Assembly: GCF_027270735.1 (NCBI RefSeq)
Contig: NZ_JAPWIJ010000003.1
Span: forward strand, 310,001 to 374,000
Origin: Rhodococcus ruber
GTDB lineage: Bacteria > Actinomycetota > Actinomycetes > Mycobacteriales > Mycobacteriaceae
DNA: 64,000 nucleotides
Reading direction: 5' to 3'
Shown: piece by piece, positions 1-8,842 of the stretch
Numbering within the stretch: the first letter of the stretch is position 1
How the letters are laid out: the number at the start of each line of letters is the position of its first letter
The notes under the pieces: model-generated
Told to the model about the DNA's origin: nothing
Database searches by the model: none
Seen by the model: the letters and a program-made list of their open reading frames with translations, nothing else
Position numbers and translations under genes: made by a program

Positions 1-63
1 CTCCCCACCCAGTTTGAGCATCACGCGTCGGAACCCAGGACGGTCAGGGGCCGGATCGGTCAT
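1..63 (-). CDS. pyrH: Uridylate kinase, N-terminal fragment (cut by window edge)
   Basis: Only the first 21 codons are in the window. The ATG is at 63-61, preceded on the minus strand by an AGGAGAG ribosome site. The peptide starts MTDPAPDRPGFRRVMLKLGG, and the VMLKLGGE segment is the first beta strand and glycine-rich phosphate loop of bacterial UMP kinases. PyrH phosphorylates UMP to UDP in pyrimidine nucleotide synthesis. Its position directly downstream of rpsB-tsf is the usual order in actinobacteria and supports the call. The gap of about 160 bp after tsf means it may have its own promoter. Confidence 0.85.
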   Translation of the reverse strand, partial: MTDPAPDRPGFRRVMLKLGGE

Positions 64-227
64 AGCTCTCCTCGGTACTCGTCGAACACTACGGTTTACT
101 CACCGATCATCCTGCCCTATCGGCACCCGATCGGTGGACACGGCTCCGACCTGCCTCGCGCACGAACGATGCCGCCCACTCGATGGAATCGAATGAACGG
201 CATCGCCTCGACCGACAGGTGCGCAGA

Positions 228-1052
228 CTAGCTGGCACCGACCTCGAATCGTGAGAAGCGGGTGATGGTCACGCCGGCCTCGTCGAGAATGGCCTTCACG
301 GTCTTGTTGCCGTCCTGGACCGACTTCTGCTCGGTGAGAACGACGTCCTTGAAGAATCCGTTGACGCGACCCTCGACGATCTTCGGCAGAGCCTGCTCCG
401 GCTTGCCTTCTTCGCGAGCGGTCTCTTCGGCGATGCGACGCTCGGCCGCAACCAGATCCTCGGGGACCTCCTCGCGGCTGACGTACTTGGCCTTGAGTGC
501 GGCGATCTGCATGGCGGCAGCGCGCGCGGCATCGCCTGCGGCGTCGCCGTCACCGGTGTATTCGACCAGCACGCCGACGGCAGGCGGGAGGTCCGCGCTG
601 CGCTTGTGCAGGTAGGTCGCGGTGTTGCCGTCGTAGGACACGACGCGGCGAATTTCCAGCTTCTCGCCGATCTTGGCCGACAACTCGTTCAGAGCCGTTT
701 CGACGGTCTTGCCGTTCAGGTCGAGCGCCTTGAGAGCGTCGACGTCGGCCGGCTTGCCTGCTGCAGCCGTCGACGCGACGGATGCGGCGAACGTCTGGAA
801 CTCGTCGTTCTTGGCCACGAAGTCGGTCTCGGAGTTGATCTCCACGAGCACGCCACCTTCGGCTACCACGAGGCCTTCGGCCGTGTTGCGCTCGGCGCGC
901 TTGCCGACGTCCTTGGCACCCTTGATACGCAGGTACTCGACGGCCTTGTCGTAGTCGCCGTCGTTCTCGGCGAGCGCGTTCTTGCAGTCCATCATTCCGG
1001 AGCCGGTGAGCTCACGGAGCCGCTTGACGTCGGCGGCAGTGTAGTTCGCCAT
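228..1052 (-). CDS. tsf: Translation elongation factor Ts
   Basis: This 274-residue protein is the guanine nucleotide exchange factor that recycles EF-Tu from GDP to GTP form in the cytoplasm. The N-terminal UBA-like helix bundle spans about residues 4-50 and includes the [16 protein letters not shown] stretch. The EF-Tu contact motif [10 protein letters not shown] lies near residues 75-85, followed by the core dimerisation subdomains. Length matches actinobacterial EF-Ts at about 271-275 residues. A strong GAGGAGG ribosome site lies just upstream of the ATG. It follows rpsB in the same direction with a 159 bp gap containing a hairpin, so expression can be adjusted relative to S2. Confidence 0.97.
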   Translation of the reverse strand: MANYTAADVKRLRELTGSGMMDCKNALAENDGDYDKAVEYLRIKGAKDVGKRAERNTAEGLVVAEGGVLVEINSETDFVAKNDEFQTFAASVASTAAAGKPADVDALKALDLNGKTVETALNELSAKIGEKLEIRRVVSYDGNTATYLHKRSADLPPAVGVLVEYTGDGDAAGDAARAAAMQIAALKAKYVSREEVPEDLVAAERRIAEETAREEGKPEQALPKIVEGRVNGFFKDVVLTEQKSVQDGNKTVKAILDEAGVTITRFSRFEVGAS

Positions 1053-1172
1053 CGTGGGCGAGCCTCCTCAAAGTCTGGGTACGGGCGTTGACGAAAAATG
1101 CTGTTCTCAGGGCGTGCTCGACGGGCTCACTTCACAGCGAACGCGACGACCACCCTGACATACCGAAGCGGC

Positions 1173-1200
1173 CCCGGCCCACCCCTGAGGGTGAACCGGG
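1173..1200 (-). terminator. rpsB-tsf intergenic hairpin (attenuator or processing stem)
   Basis: An imperfect inverted repeat begins 12 nt past the rpsB stop. CCCGG pairs with CCGGG, there is a 2-nt internal loop, and CACCC pairs with GGGTG around the loop CTGA. No U-tract follows on the minus strand. I read it as a partial terminator or RNA-processing stem rather than a full stop, because tsf follows in the same direction. Confidence 0.45.
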
Positions 1201-1211
1201 ACCGAATTCGA

Positions 1212-2102
1212 TCAAGCCTGAACGGCCGGTGCTTCCTCTGCTGCCGGAGCCTCTGCAGCGGGAGCGTCGGTTGCCGGAGCTTCCTCTGCTGCCGCAGCTT
1301 CGGATGCCGGTGCGTCTGCTGCCGGTGCCGCCTGCTGGAGCTGCTCGAGCTCCCATTCGGCGAGGGGCTCGCCTGCGCCGACCTCGGGCTTGGCGTCGGA
1401 TGCAGTGTTCTGACCTGCTCGCGCCTGCACGCCCTCGGCGACTGCGGATGCGACGACCTTGGTCAGCAGCGCAGCGGAACGGATCGCGTCGTCGTTACCC
1501 GGGATCGGGTAGTCGACCACGTCGGGATCGCAGTTGGTGTCGAGGATCGCGATGACCGGGATGTTCAACTTACGAGCCTCGGCAACCGCGAGATGCTCCT
1601 TGTTGGTGTCGACGATCCAGATGGCCGACGGGACCTTGCCCATGTCCCGGATGCCACCGAGCGTGCGATCCAGCTTGGTCATCTCACGCGTGAGCATGAG
1701 GATTTCCTTCTTGGTGCGTCCCTCGAAGCCACCGGTCTGCTCCATGGCCTCGAGCTCCTTGAGACGGAGCAGACGCTTGTGCACCGTCTGGAAGTTGGTG
1801 AGCATGCCACCGAGCCAGCGCTGGTTCACGTAGGGCATGCCCACGCGAGTCGCCTCAGCGGCGATGGACTCCTGCGCCTGCTTCTTGGTGCCGACGAACA
1901 GAACCGTGCCACCGTGGGCAACGGTCTCCTTGACGAACTCGTAGGCCCTGTCGATGAAGGTCAGGGTCTGCTGCAAGTCGATGATGTAGATGCCGTTGCG
2001 GTCGGTGAAGATGAATCGCTTCATCTTCGGGTTCCAGCGACGGGTCTGGTGTCCGAAGTGTGTGCCGCTGTCGAGCAGCTGCTTCATTGTTACTACAGCC
2101 AT
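1212..2102 (-). CDS. rpsB: 30S ribosomal protein S2
   Basis: S2 is needed for late 30S assembly and for docking of S1-type proteins. The 296-residue product opens with [19 protein letters not shown], the conserved S2 start, and carries the S2 signatures VGTKKQAQ and [12 protein letters not shown]. The ATG at 2102 is chosen because homology begins there, although the reading frame stays open further upstream. The last roughly 45 residues are an Ala/Glu/Pro-rich tail beyond the usual S2 fold. Such acidic tails are common in high-GC actinobacteria and are probably disordered. Transcription probably starts in the 347 bp gap shared with the divergent M23-type gene. Confidence 0.97.
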   Translation of the reverse strand: MAVVTMKQLLDSGTHFGHQTRRWNPKMKRFIFTDRNGIYIIDLQQTLTFIDRAYEFVKETVAHGGTVLFVGTKKQAQESIAAEATRVGMPYVNQRWLGGMLTNFQTVHKRLLRLKELEAMEQTGGFEGRTKKEILMLTREMTKLDRTLGGIRDMGKVPSAIWIVDTNKEHLAVAEARKLNIPVIAILDTNCDPDVVDYPIPGNDDAIRSAALLTKVVASAVAEGVQARAGQNTASDAKPEVGAGEPLAEWELEQLQQAAPAADAPASEAAAAEEAPATDAPAAEAPAAEEAPAVQA

Positions 2103-2449
2103 GGCTGAAGAACTCTCTTTCGATGGTGCGGTTGACGCAGAGTGTCGGTGACCTCTGCCCTGGCGGCCGCTGGAGTTGCCGGACCTGCGAACCACGAGGA
2201 TTCTCAGGACCGCCGACAACCGGTTCTCGTACCGATAGTTCTGCCTTGGCAGTCGATGCGATGAAAGCGGACGCGCGAAGTCGACCCGTGCACGCACAGG
2301 CCGCATCGACGAGTGTAGACCTGCCCCGGCCCCCGTCATAACCAGGCCCGACTGTCAAGAGATTCCGGTACCTGTGGACAAAGAAGCCCGTCGTCCACAA
2401 TCGACGTTCGCATTCGTTTCGGTGCTCGGATTCAGGAGATGGTCGATGG
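2103..2449. other. Intergenic region between divergent rpsB and the M23-type gene
   Basis: No convincing gene lies in these 347 bp. A TTGACA hexamer reading toward rpsB is at 2358-2353, but no good -10 follows at 16-19 bp. It may be a -35 element of an rpsB promoter, leaving a long leader of about 200 nt. Toward the M23-type gene, AGGAG at 2434-2438 is the ribosome site. Confidence 0.4.
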
Positions 2450-2956
2450 GTGAACATTCGTCCCTCGCTGCGGGCATTGTCGATCGGCGTCGTGGTCGGC
2501 CTCTCGCTTTCGGCGGCGGTGGCATCGGCCGCTCCGGGCGACTTCACCTGGCCGTTGCAACCGAAGCCCCGCATCGTCACCCCGTTCGACCGTCCCGACC
2601 AGGATTGGCTACCCGGACACCGCGGTGTCGACCTCGCCGGTGACGAAGGCCGATCGGTACTGGCGGTGGCCGACGGCACGGTGGTGTTCGCCGGTTCGGT
2701 CGCGGGAAAACCCGTCGTATCGGTGGACCATCCCGGAGGACTGCGATCGACATACGAGCCGGTGACGGCCTCGGTTGCAGCCGGCACCCGGGTCCGCCGA
2801 GGTACGGTGCTCGGTTCGCTGGAGTCCGGACACGAGGGCTGCTCGTCCGCGTGTTTGCACTGGGGCATCAGGCGGGGCCGCGAATACCTCGATCCAACGG
2901 CTCTGGTGCGCACCCGTCCGATCAGACTGAAACCAGTGGACGGGCCGCGCCGGTGA
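2450..2956 (+). CDS. Small secreted M23 (LytM-fold) protein
   Basis: The 168-residue protein starts at GTG; an upstream ATG in the same stretch hits a stop after four codons. Residues 1-28 form a signal peptide ending ASA-A. A compact LytM-type barrel follows. The first metal motif is present as HRGVDLA (H-x3-D). The second, usually HxH, reads ACLHWGI, so its first His is Cys. Active M23 enzymes cut peptidoglycan cross-bridges. With one ligand changed, this could be an altered metal site or a non-catalytic wall-binding domain. M. tuberculosis Rv2891 occupies the same place beside rpsB. Its stop is 3 bp from the convergent MinD-like gene. Confidence 0.8.
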   Translation: MNIRPSLRALSIGVVVGLSLSAAVASAAPGDFTWPLQPKPRIVTPFDRPDQDWLPGHRGVDLAGDEGRSVLAVADGTVVFAGSVAGKPVVSVDHPGGLRSTYEPVTASVAAGTRVRRGTVLGSLESGHEGCSSACLHWGIRRGREYLDPTALVRTRPIRLKPVDGPRR

Positions 2957-2959
2957 TCG

Positions 2960-4237
2960 TCAGCGCGGGGGGCCCGAGTGTCTGCCGGACGCTGCGGGAA
3001 AGTCGTCCGCGACCATGGCGGCGAGCTCGACGAATGCGCTTCTGGTCTGAGGGCGCAACATGTCGAGATCCACCACGGCACCCTCGGCCAGATGCTCGTC
3101 GAACGGGATCACGAGGACGGCGCGACAGCGCTCGAGGAAATGCTGCTGCAGCAGGTTCATGTCCACTGCCGACGAGCCAGGACGAACCGAGCTGATCACC
3201 ACCACCGTTCGCTCGACCAGGTGCCCGTACCCGTGCAGCTCGAGCCAATCCAGTGTCGCCGCTGCACTGCGAGCGCCGTCGACCGCCGGCGAGCTCACCA
3301 GTACGAGCGCGTTCGCCAGCTGCAGGACGCCGTTCATAGCCGAATGCATGATGCCGGTTCCGCAATCGGTCAGGATCAGGTTGTAGTACACCTGCAGCAT
3401 GTCGATGACGGCTCGGTAGTCCTCTTCGCCGAACATCTCGGAGGCTGCTGGATCGCGCTCTCCGGCAAGCACTTCCAGTCTGCTCGGTGCCTGCGAGGTG
3501 TGCTCGCGAATGTCGGAGTAGCGCCGAATGTTCGGTGCGGCGGCCAACAGGTCGCGGACGGTCGACGACGTCTGCCGCGGCACCCGCTCTCCGAGGGTGC
3601 CGAAATCGGGGTTCGCGTCCACGGCGATGACGCAATCTCCTCGCAACGATGCGAACGTCGAGCCGAGGCCGAGAGTGGTCGTAGTCTTGCCGACCCCACC
3701 CTTGAGCGAGAGGAACGCGATCCGGTAGTCGCCGAGCACAGGCTGGCGGATGCGCTCGACCTGGTTTCGGTACCGCTCTTCTGCCGTCGACTCACCCGGA
3801 TTGATGACACCACCGGTCAGCCGGTGAACGCCTCGCCGCCATCCGGAGTTCGACGCGCGCTTGGGACGCTTGAGCAGCGAATCCGCGCCCAGATCCTGAC
3901 TGTTGGGCCGATACGGGTTCGGGGCGCCCGCCCACGGTTGCGGCGACCAGCCTCCGGTAGCTGCCGGAAACTCCTGGGGCCGCGGCTGTACGGGCAAGTA
4001 TCGATCGGGCTCCGCGGACACCGGTCCCGGCTCGAGCGGTACGGGTGGGTTGTAGCGCGGCGGAACGGTCCGTCGGTCGATCGAATCGGGCGTCTGCCAC
4101 GGTGGCGGCTGCCGAGGCACCGAGCGCGATCGAGTATTCGGCTCCGGTGACACGGGCCGAGAACCGTTCTCCGGTTCCGTGCCGCTTCTGTCGCCGGGCT
4201 CCTGGCCCTGCGCCGCGAAGTCCTGACGGCCATGCAT
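2960..4237 (-). CDS. MinD/ParA-family ATPase with proline-rich N-terminal extension
   Basis: The 425-residue product has two parts. Residues 1 to about 115 are Pro/Arg-rich and probably disordered. Residues about 170-425 are a SIMIBI-class ATPase with the deviant Walker A KGGVGKTT (179-186) after the strand YRIAFLSL, and a switch-like DANPDFGTLGERV. Such ATPases position DNA or membrane complexes, and the proline-rich head resembles the layout of ESX-associated EspI proteins. Neither role can be assigned from sequence alone. The start is uncertain: ATG 4237 has an upstream GGAG, while GTG 4279 adds 14 residues. It follows xerC by about 110 bp and may be co-transcribed. Confidence 0.8.
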   Translation of the reverse strand: MHGRQDFAAQGQEPGDRSGTEPENGSRPVSPEPNTRSRSVPRQPPPWQTPDSIDRRTVPPRYNPPVPLEPGPVSAEPDRYLPVQPRPQEFPAATGGWSPQPWAGAPNPYRPNSQDLGADSLLKRPKRASNSGWRRGVHRLTGGVINPGESTAEERYRNQVERIRQPVLGDYRIAFLSLKGGVGKTTTTLGLGSTFASLRGDCVIAVDANPDFGTLGERVPRQTSSTVRDLLAAAPNIRRYSDIREHTSQAPSRLEVLAGERDPAASEMFGEEDYRAVIDMLQVYYNLILTDCGTGIMHSAMNGVLQLANALVLVSSPAVDGARSAAATLDWLELHGYGHLVERTVVVISSVRPGSSAVDMNLLQQHFLERCRAVLVIPFDEHLAEGAVVDLDMLRPQTRSAFVELAAMVADDFPAASGRHSGPPR

Positions 4238-4346
4238 CGACCACGGCTCCGAAGTACCTTGCGGTCGGTCGCGGTCCACGGTCCCCCGTATTCGGTCTGG
4301 TTGGTCGGTGATGACGCTACCAAACGTAGCGCCGCCGACGCTCGAC

Positions 4347-5273
4347 TCACGCTCGGGGGTGAGCCTGATCGTGCACGGCGCGCAACCGTTCGACCGATAC
4401 GTGTGTATAGATCTGTGTCGTCGCGAGGGAGGCGTGCCCGAGCAGCTCCTGCACCACCCTGAGATCGGCACCACCTTCGAGCAGATGGGTCGCTGCCGTG
4501 TGGCGCAAGCCGTGTGGACCGAGGCTGGGGCCACCGGGAACGGCATCGAGCACCGCGTGAACTGCTGTTCTGGCCTGCCGTTGGTCGAGCCGTCCACCTC
4601 GCCTACCCAGCAACAGCGCGGCCCCGGATCGCTCGTCGACCAACTCCGGCCTGCCGCTGACGAGCCAGTTCTCCAGAGCGTGTGCTGCCGGCATACCGTA
4701 CGGCGCAGAACGTTCCTTGTTTCCTTTACCCAGAACGCGAATCAGGCGGCGATCGGTGTCGACGTCGTCGATGTCGAGTCCGCACAGTTCTCCGACGCGG
4801 ACCCCGGTTGCGTACAGGAGCTCGACGATGAGCCGGTCTCGCAGCGCGATCGGATCGAGCTCGGCAGCACCCGATTCGGCCGCGGCCAGTGCCTCGGCCG
4901 CCTGATTGTGGCGCAGTACACCGGGCAAAGTCCGGTGACTCGATGGTGCTGCCAGCCGTTCTGCAGGCCCGATCTGCACCGCTCCCACCCGCTCGAGCCA
5001 CTTGCCGAAGGTCCTCGCGGATGAGGTTCGCCTGGCCATCGAGGTTCTGGCCGCGCCGGCCGCCGAGTATTTCGCCAACCAGGAGCGCACAGCGCGGAGG
5101 TCGAGATCGGCGATGGTTGCATCGGGGTTGGACTCCGCGAGATGCGCGAGGAGCGAGCGAGCATCCGCGACGTAGGCGCGGATGGTGTGCTCGGAGCGCT
5201 CTCGACCGAGTCGAAGGTGTTCGGCGAACTCTTCGATGTGGATGCCGAGGTGGGGCGGCAGCGAATCGGTCAT
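4347..5273 (-). CDS. xerC: Tyrosine recombinase XerC
   Basis: A 308-residue tyrosine recombinase that with XerD resolves chromosome dimers at dif. The N-terminal SAM-like core-binding domain covers roughly residues 8-95. The catalytic domain has the complete set: R159 (ATGVR), K183 (LGKGNK), H254 and R257 (PHGLRH), H280 (LLGH) and nucleophile Y289 (QIYTH). Length and completeness argue for the housekeeping enzyme rather than a phage integrase, and no mobile element surrounds it. In M. tuberculosis xerC is also close to rpsB. The MinD-like ATPase gene follows on the same strand. Confidence 0.95.
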   Translation of the reverse strand: MTDSLPPHLGIHIEEFAEHLRLGRERSEHTIRAYVADARSLLAHLAESNPDATIADLDLRAVRSWLAKYSAAGAARTSMARRTSSARTFGKWLERVGAVQIGPAERLAAPSSHRTLPGVLRHNQAAEALAAAESGAAELDPIALRDRLIVELLYATGVRVGELCGLDIDDVDTDRRLIRVLGKGNKERSAPYGMPAAHALENWLVSGRPELVDERSGAALLLGRRGGRLDQRQARTAVHAVLDAVPGGPSLGPHGLRHTAATHLLEGGADLRVVQELLGHASLATTQIYTHVSVERLRAVHDQAHPRA

Positions 5274-5342
5274 CGGCTCAGCTTGAGCGCTCCCACGCTC
5301 CGCGACAACCGGACACGCCGACCGTCACCGGCCGTCGCCCGT

Positions 5343-6125
5343 TCAGGCGTCGACCCCGGCTTCGGCCTGCGCGAGCTCGCGCTTCCACACTCGGAAGTTC
5401 TCCTCGGTCCGCCCTCGACGCCAATAGCCCGAGATCGATGCCCACTCCGCACCGACCCCACACTCCTTGCGGATGTAGGGCCGAATGTTGTGCATCACGG
5501 CCTGCGCCTCACCGTGCACGAAGACCTGGGCCTGGCCGGGCAGCCATTCCGTGTCCTTGACCGCGGCGATCAAGGGAGCGTTATCGCCGGCTCGGTCGTC
5601 GCCGACGTCGTTCGAGGATGCACCCCGATGAATCCAGGTGACATCGACGACGGCGAGCGTTTCCATGTAGATCTCGTCGTGGCGGTCGGCAACTTCGATG
5701 AACACTTTGGCGATGGCGTCCTCCGGCAGCGCCTCCACGGCGGCCGAAATAGCAGGAATCGCCGATTCGTCACCGGCGAACAGATGCCAGTCCGCGTCGG
5801 GTCGAGGGGCGTACCCACCGGACGGGCCGAAGAACGACATCTCGTCCCCCGGCTTCGCCTTGGTGGCCCACGGCCCGGCAACTCCCTCGTCGCCGTGCAC
5901 CACGAAGTCGATCGCGATCTCGCGCGCACTCGTGTCGACGGATCGAACGGTGTAGGTGCGCATGATCGGATCATCGTCGGTTCCGAAGAACAGCTTGACG
6001 TAAGCGTCGGTCTCGCCGATCGCGTCGAAGTCGTCGAAATTGTCTCCGCCGAGGTACACCCGGTACATGTGCGGGGTGAGCGCCTCGGTGCGCAGGACGG
6101 ACAGGGTGGTTTTCTTGCGTGGCAC
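5343..6125 (-). CDS. Siderophore-interacting protein (FAD-dependent ferric-siderophore reductase)
   Basis: This 260-residue cytoplasmic flavoprotein belongs to the SIP/ViuB family, which releases iron from imported siderophores by reducing Fe(III). The N-terminal FAD-binding barrel includes RTYTVRSVD. The C-terminal NAD(P)H-binding SIP domain includes the FAGDESAIPAI segment and the conserved YWRRGRTEENFR near the end. The GTG start at 6125 follows GAGGGG at 6 nt spacing; the longer frame upstream lacks a site and would run into the possible iron box. It appears to be a single-gene transcript between xerC and dprA. A DtxR/IdeR-like half-site upstream suggests iron repression. Confidence 0.9.
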   Translation of the reverse strand: MPRKKTTLSVLRTEALTPHMYRVYLGGDNFDDFDAIGETDAYVKLFFGTDDDPIMRTYTVRSVDTSAREIAIDFVVHGDEGVAGPWATKAKPGDEMSFFGPSGGYAPRPDADWHLFAGDESAIPAISAAVEALPEDAIAKVFIEVADRHDEIYMETLAVVDVTWIHRGASSNDVGDDRAGDNAPLIAAVKDTEWLPGQAQVFVHGEAQAVMHNIRPYIRKECGVGAEWASISGYWRRGRTEENFRVWKRELAQAEAGVDA

Positions 6126-6171
6126 TTCGGACCCCTCTTCGAGCGAACGACGCCGATGCGTGTTGCACCGA

Positions 6172-6186
6172 CTAAGCATTACCTAA
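6172..6186 (-). promoter_or_regulatory. Possible IdeR/DtxR iron box upstream of the siderophore reductase gene
   Basis: On the minus strand this reads TTAGGTAATGCTTAG, about 50 bp upstream of the GTG. It matches the left half of the actinobacterial iron box (TTAGGTTAGGCTAACC...) well and the right half poorly, 11 of 19 positions overall by eye. The gene's iron-related function makes the match more credible. Confidence 0.5.
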
Positions 6187-6218
6187 CACCCTACCTTCGC
6201 GCTCGGCAGAGGTGGCGT

Positions 6219-7340
6219 TCATCCCCGCACCACGCGGAACCATCCTGTCTCGTCGCTGGCAACGAAGCCGTCCATTTCCAGCACAGGCAGTGTGGCGCGC
6301 ACCTTGCCGATCGGCACACCGGATTGTTCGGACAACTCGCGGCTCGACAGCGACCCGGTTGCAGGCAATGCGTCGTAGATCAGCAATCCGGTTTCCGAGA
6401 GCGCATCCGTCTCGCGAAAGAGGTCGGGTCGCCATTCCTCCGGCGACCCGAGGGCACCGGCCTCGGCAACGACATCGTGCGAGCTCGACACCAGCACGGC
6501 CTCGCCGTCGCGGATCATGCGGTGGCACCCCTTGGACGTGGGTGATGTGACCGGTCCGGGAACCGCGAGTACCGGTCGACCCAGTTTTTTCGCCCATGCC
6601 GCAGTGTTGCGAGCCCCGCTGCGCCATCCGGCCTCGACCACCACCACTGCCGATCCGAGTGCCGCAACGAGTCTGTTGCGAGCGAGGAAGCGATGCTTGG
6701 CAGGGGTAGTGCCCGGTGCGTATTCGCTCAGGACCAGCCCGTGATCGGCTATCTGTCGCAGCAATCGCGAATGCCCCGCCGGATACGCACGGTCGACGCC
6801 ACAGGCGAGCACCGCCATCGTCGTTCCCTCTACTCCGAGAGCCGCCCGATGCGCCGCGGCATCGATCCCGAAGGCCGCTCCCGAAATGATGGTCCAACCG
6901 TCGAGTGCGAGGTCTGCCGAAATTTCTGCGGTCACGTGATCCCCGTACGGGCTCGATGCACGGGTCCCCACGATCGACACCGATCGTTCGGTGGCAGTTG
7001 CGACGGGCCGATTTCCGAGCGCCCACAACGCAATCGGAGGACAGGTGTCCACCCCTGCGGTCAGACCCGTTCCGTCGAAGCCGAGGAATCTCCACGCCGG
7101 CCACTCGTCGTCGTCGGGAGTGATCAACCGGCCACCCAGCGCGCCGATGTGATCGAGATCGGCTGCAGCGGTGTCGATGTGGGAACGTACCTCGAGCCGC
7201 TCGCCCAATCGGCCTGCCCGCACCGCCGCAGCGGCCGCTTCCGGGCCGTGCGCAGCGGCATGGTCGACCACAAGTCTATGCGGGCCCTGCGCCACCCGCG
7301 ACAGATATGCCCACGCGAGTCGGCGTGCGTCGTGGGTCAT
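6219..7340 (-). CDS. dprA: DNA-processing protein DprA
   Basis: DprA loads RecA onto incoming single-stranded DNA in natural transformation and is widespread also in non-competent species. The 373-residue product has a SAM-like N-terminal region, a Rossmann core (about 115-290) with SIVGTRASSPYG and GAAFGIDAAAH, and a C-terminal winged helix (about 310-370) with IYDALPATGSLSSRELSE. The start ATG at 7340 overlaps the comM stop in an ATGA arrangement, so translation is coupled and the longer upstream frame is not used. It is the last gene of the yraN-comM-dprA unit. Confidence 0.95.
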   Translation of the reverse strand: MTHDARRLAWAYLSRVAQGPHRLVVDHAAAHGPEAAAAAVRAGRLGERLEVRSHIDTAAADLDHIGALGGRLITPDDDEWPAWRFLGFDGTGLTAGVDTCPPIALWALGNRPVATATERSVSIVGTRASSPYGDHVTAEISADLALDGWTIISGAAFGIDAAAHRAALGVEGTTMAVLACGVDRAYPAGHSRLLRQIADHGLVLSEYAPGTTPAKHRFLARNRLVAALGSAVVVVEAGWRSGARNTAAWAKKLGRPVLAVPGPVTSPTSKGCHRMIRDGEAVLVSSSHDVVAEAGALGSPEEWRPDLFRETDALSETGLLIYDALPATGSLSSRELSEQSGVPIGKVRATLPVLEMDGFVASDETGWFRVVRG

Positions 7341-8842
7341 GCCACTCCCCTGTCGCGGAAATCCAATGCTGCACCGACCTCGTCGGCACCCGGAACCGTG
7401 GCACCTGCGAGGTCGCTCAACGTCCACGCCACCCGTATCGCCCTGTCTGCTCCCCGCGCGGTCAACGATCCGTTCCGCAGCGCACGCTCCACCGGCGCGA
7501 GCGTCGAGCGCGCCAGCCGAAACCGTTGCCGCAGAGCAGGTCCCGGGACCTCCGCATTCGTTCTCCAGCCGAAGTCCTGCCACCGCTGTGCGGCCGCGTC
7601 CCTGGCTCCGGTCACGCGGGCACGAATCTCACTCGTTCCCTCCCCCACCTCGTCGACCAGCGCTCCCGTCGCGACACCCATCATCTGTATCCGGAGATCG
7701 ACACGGTCCAGCAACGGCCCCGAGAGCTTTCCGAGATATTTGCGCCGAGCCGTGGGCGCACAGACACAATCGACCTGTCGCGCAGGTGCGCACGGGCACG
7801 GGTTCGCCGCCAGAACCAGTTGGAATCGAGCTGGATACCTGGCCACACCGTCTCGACGAGCAATGCGAATCTCACCGTCCTCCAACGGAGTCCGCAGAGC
7901 CTCCAGTACGCGAACGCTCATCTCGGCGCATTCGTCGAGAAACAGGACTCCGCGATGCGCGCGACTGACAGCCCCCGGCTTGGCCATTCCCGTTCCCCCA
8001 CCCACCAAGGCGCTCACCGACGTCGAATGATGAGGTGCGATGAACGGCGGCGATGTGATGAGCGGTCGCGCAGTGGTCAACAACCCGGCCACCGAATGGA
8101 TGGCCGTCACCTCGAGCGCCTCGGACTCGGTCAGCGGTGGCAGAATCCCCGGAAGACGCTGCGCCAACATCGTTTTGCCGATTCCCGGCGGACCGGTCAG
8201 CATGATGTGATGTGCGCCGGCTGCCGCTACTTCCAGAGCCCACCGCGCATCCGCCTGTCCGGCTACATCACTGAGATCCGGATAGATCTCCTGATGCCAC
8301 TCTGTCGGCACCGGCGATTCCAGGGCCTGCTCGCCGCGAAGCCACGCCACGACATCCCCGAGCGAGCCTGCGCCCAGCACGTCGATACCGTCCACCAGGC
8401 CCGCCTCGGGTAGACACTGCATCGGGACCACCACCCGTTGCCAGCCCGCACCCTTGACCGCAAGCACCCCAGGCAACACTCCGCGAACTGCCCTCAGCCG
8501 GCCGTCCAGAGCCAGTTCGCCCAGAAATACCGTCTCCGACAGACTCCCGCGCGGGATGGCCTTCGCCGCATCGAGAACCGACAACGCGAGAGCGAGGTCG
8601 TACACCGATCCGCCCTTGGGCAACGTTGCGGGCGACAGCGCGAGAATCACCCGGCTGTCCGGCCACGTGCCACCCGAGTTCTTCACGGCCGCTTTCACGC
8701 GATCTCGCGATTCGTTCAGCGCAGTATCGGGCAGACCGACCAGATGGGTGCCGGGCAGGCCCTGCCCGATATCGGCTTCGATCTCCACCAGCACACCGTC
8801 GACACCGTTGACCGCAACCGAATGCGCTCTCCCGAGTGGCAT
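7337..8842 (-). CDS. comM: YifB/ComM family magnesium chelatase-like AAA+ ATPase
   Basis: The 501-residue protein starts MPLGRAHSVAVNGVDG, typical of ComM, with an N-terminal ChlI-like subdomain, an AAA+ core with Walker A GPPGIGKT and Walker B GVLFLDE, and a C-terminal Mg-chelatase-type domain. ComM is a branch-migration helicase that promotes strand integration in transformation. The Cys-rich NPCPCAPARQVDCVC stretch is the family's normal cysteine cluster. The start overlaps the yraN stop by one base (TGATG), and its own stop overlaps dprA (ATGA). The three genes therefore form one translationally coupled DNA-uptake and processing unit. Confidence 0.95.
   Translation of the reverse strand: MPLGRAHSVAVNGVDGVLVEIEADIGQGLPGTHLVGLPDTALNESRDRVKAAVKNSGGTWPDSRVILALSPATLPKGGSVYDLALALSVLDAAKAIPRGSLSETVFLGELALDGRLRAVRGVLPGVLAVKGAGWQRVVVPMQCLPEAGLVDGIDVLGAGSLGDVVAWLRGEQALESPVPTEWHQEIYPDLSDVAGQADARWALEVAAAGAHHIMLTGPPGIGKTMLAQRLPGILPPLTESEALEVTAIHSVAGLLTTARPLITSPPFIAPHHSTSVSALVGGGTGMAKPGAVSRAHRGVLFLDECAEMSVRVLEALRTPLEDGEIRIARRDGVARYPARFQLVLAANPCPCAPARQVDCVCAPTARRKYLGKLSGPLLDRVDLRIQMMGVATGALVDEVGEGTSEIRARVTGARDAAAQRWQDFGWRTNAEVPGPALRQRFRLARSTLAPVERALRNGSLTARGADRAIRVAWTLSDLAGATVPGADEVGAALDFRDRGVA

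Noticed and set aside
2103-2449. Complete sigma-70 promoter for rpsB at the TTGACA
   Set aside because: The -35-like hexamer is good, but the nearest TATGAC is only 12 bp away, so the pair is not acceptable.
8000-8200. Cysteine cluster of comM as an unusual zinc site
   Set aside because: NPCPC...CVC is a normal feature of YifB/ComM proteins, so it is not novel.
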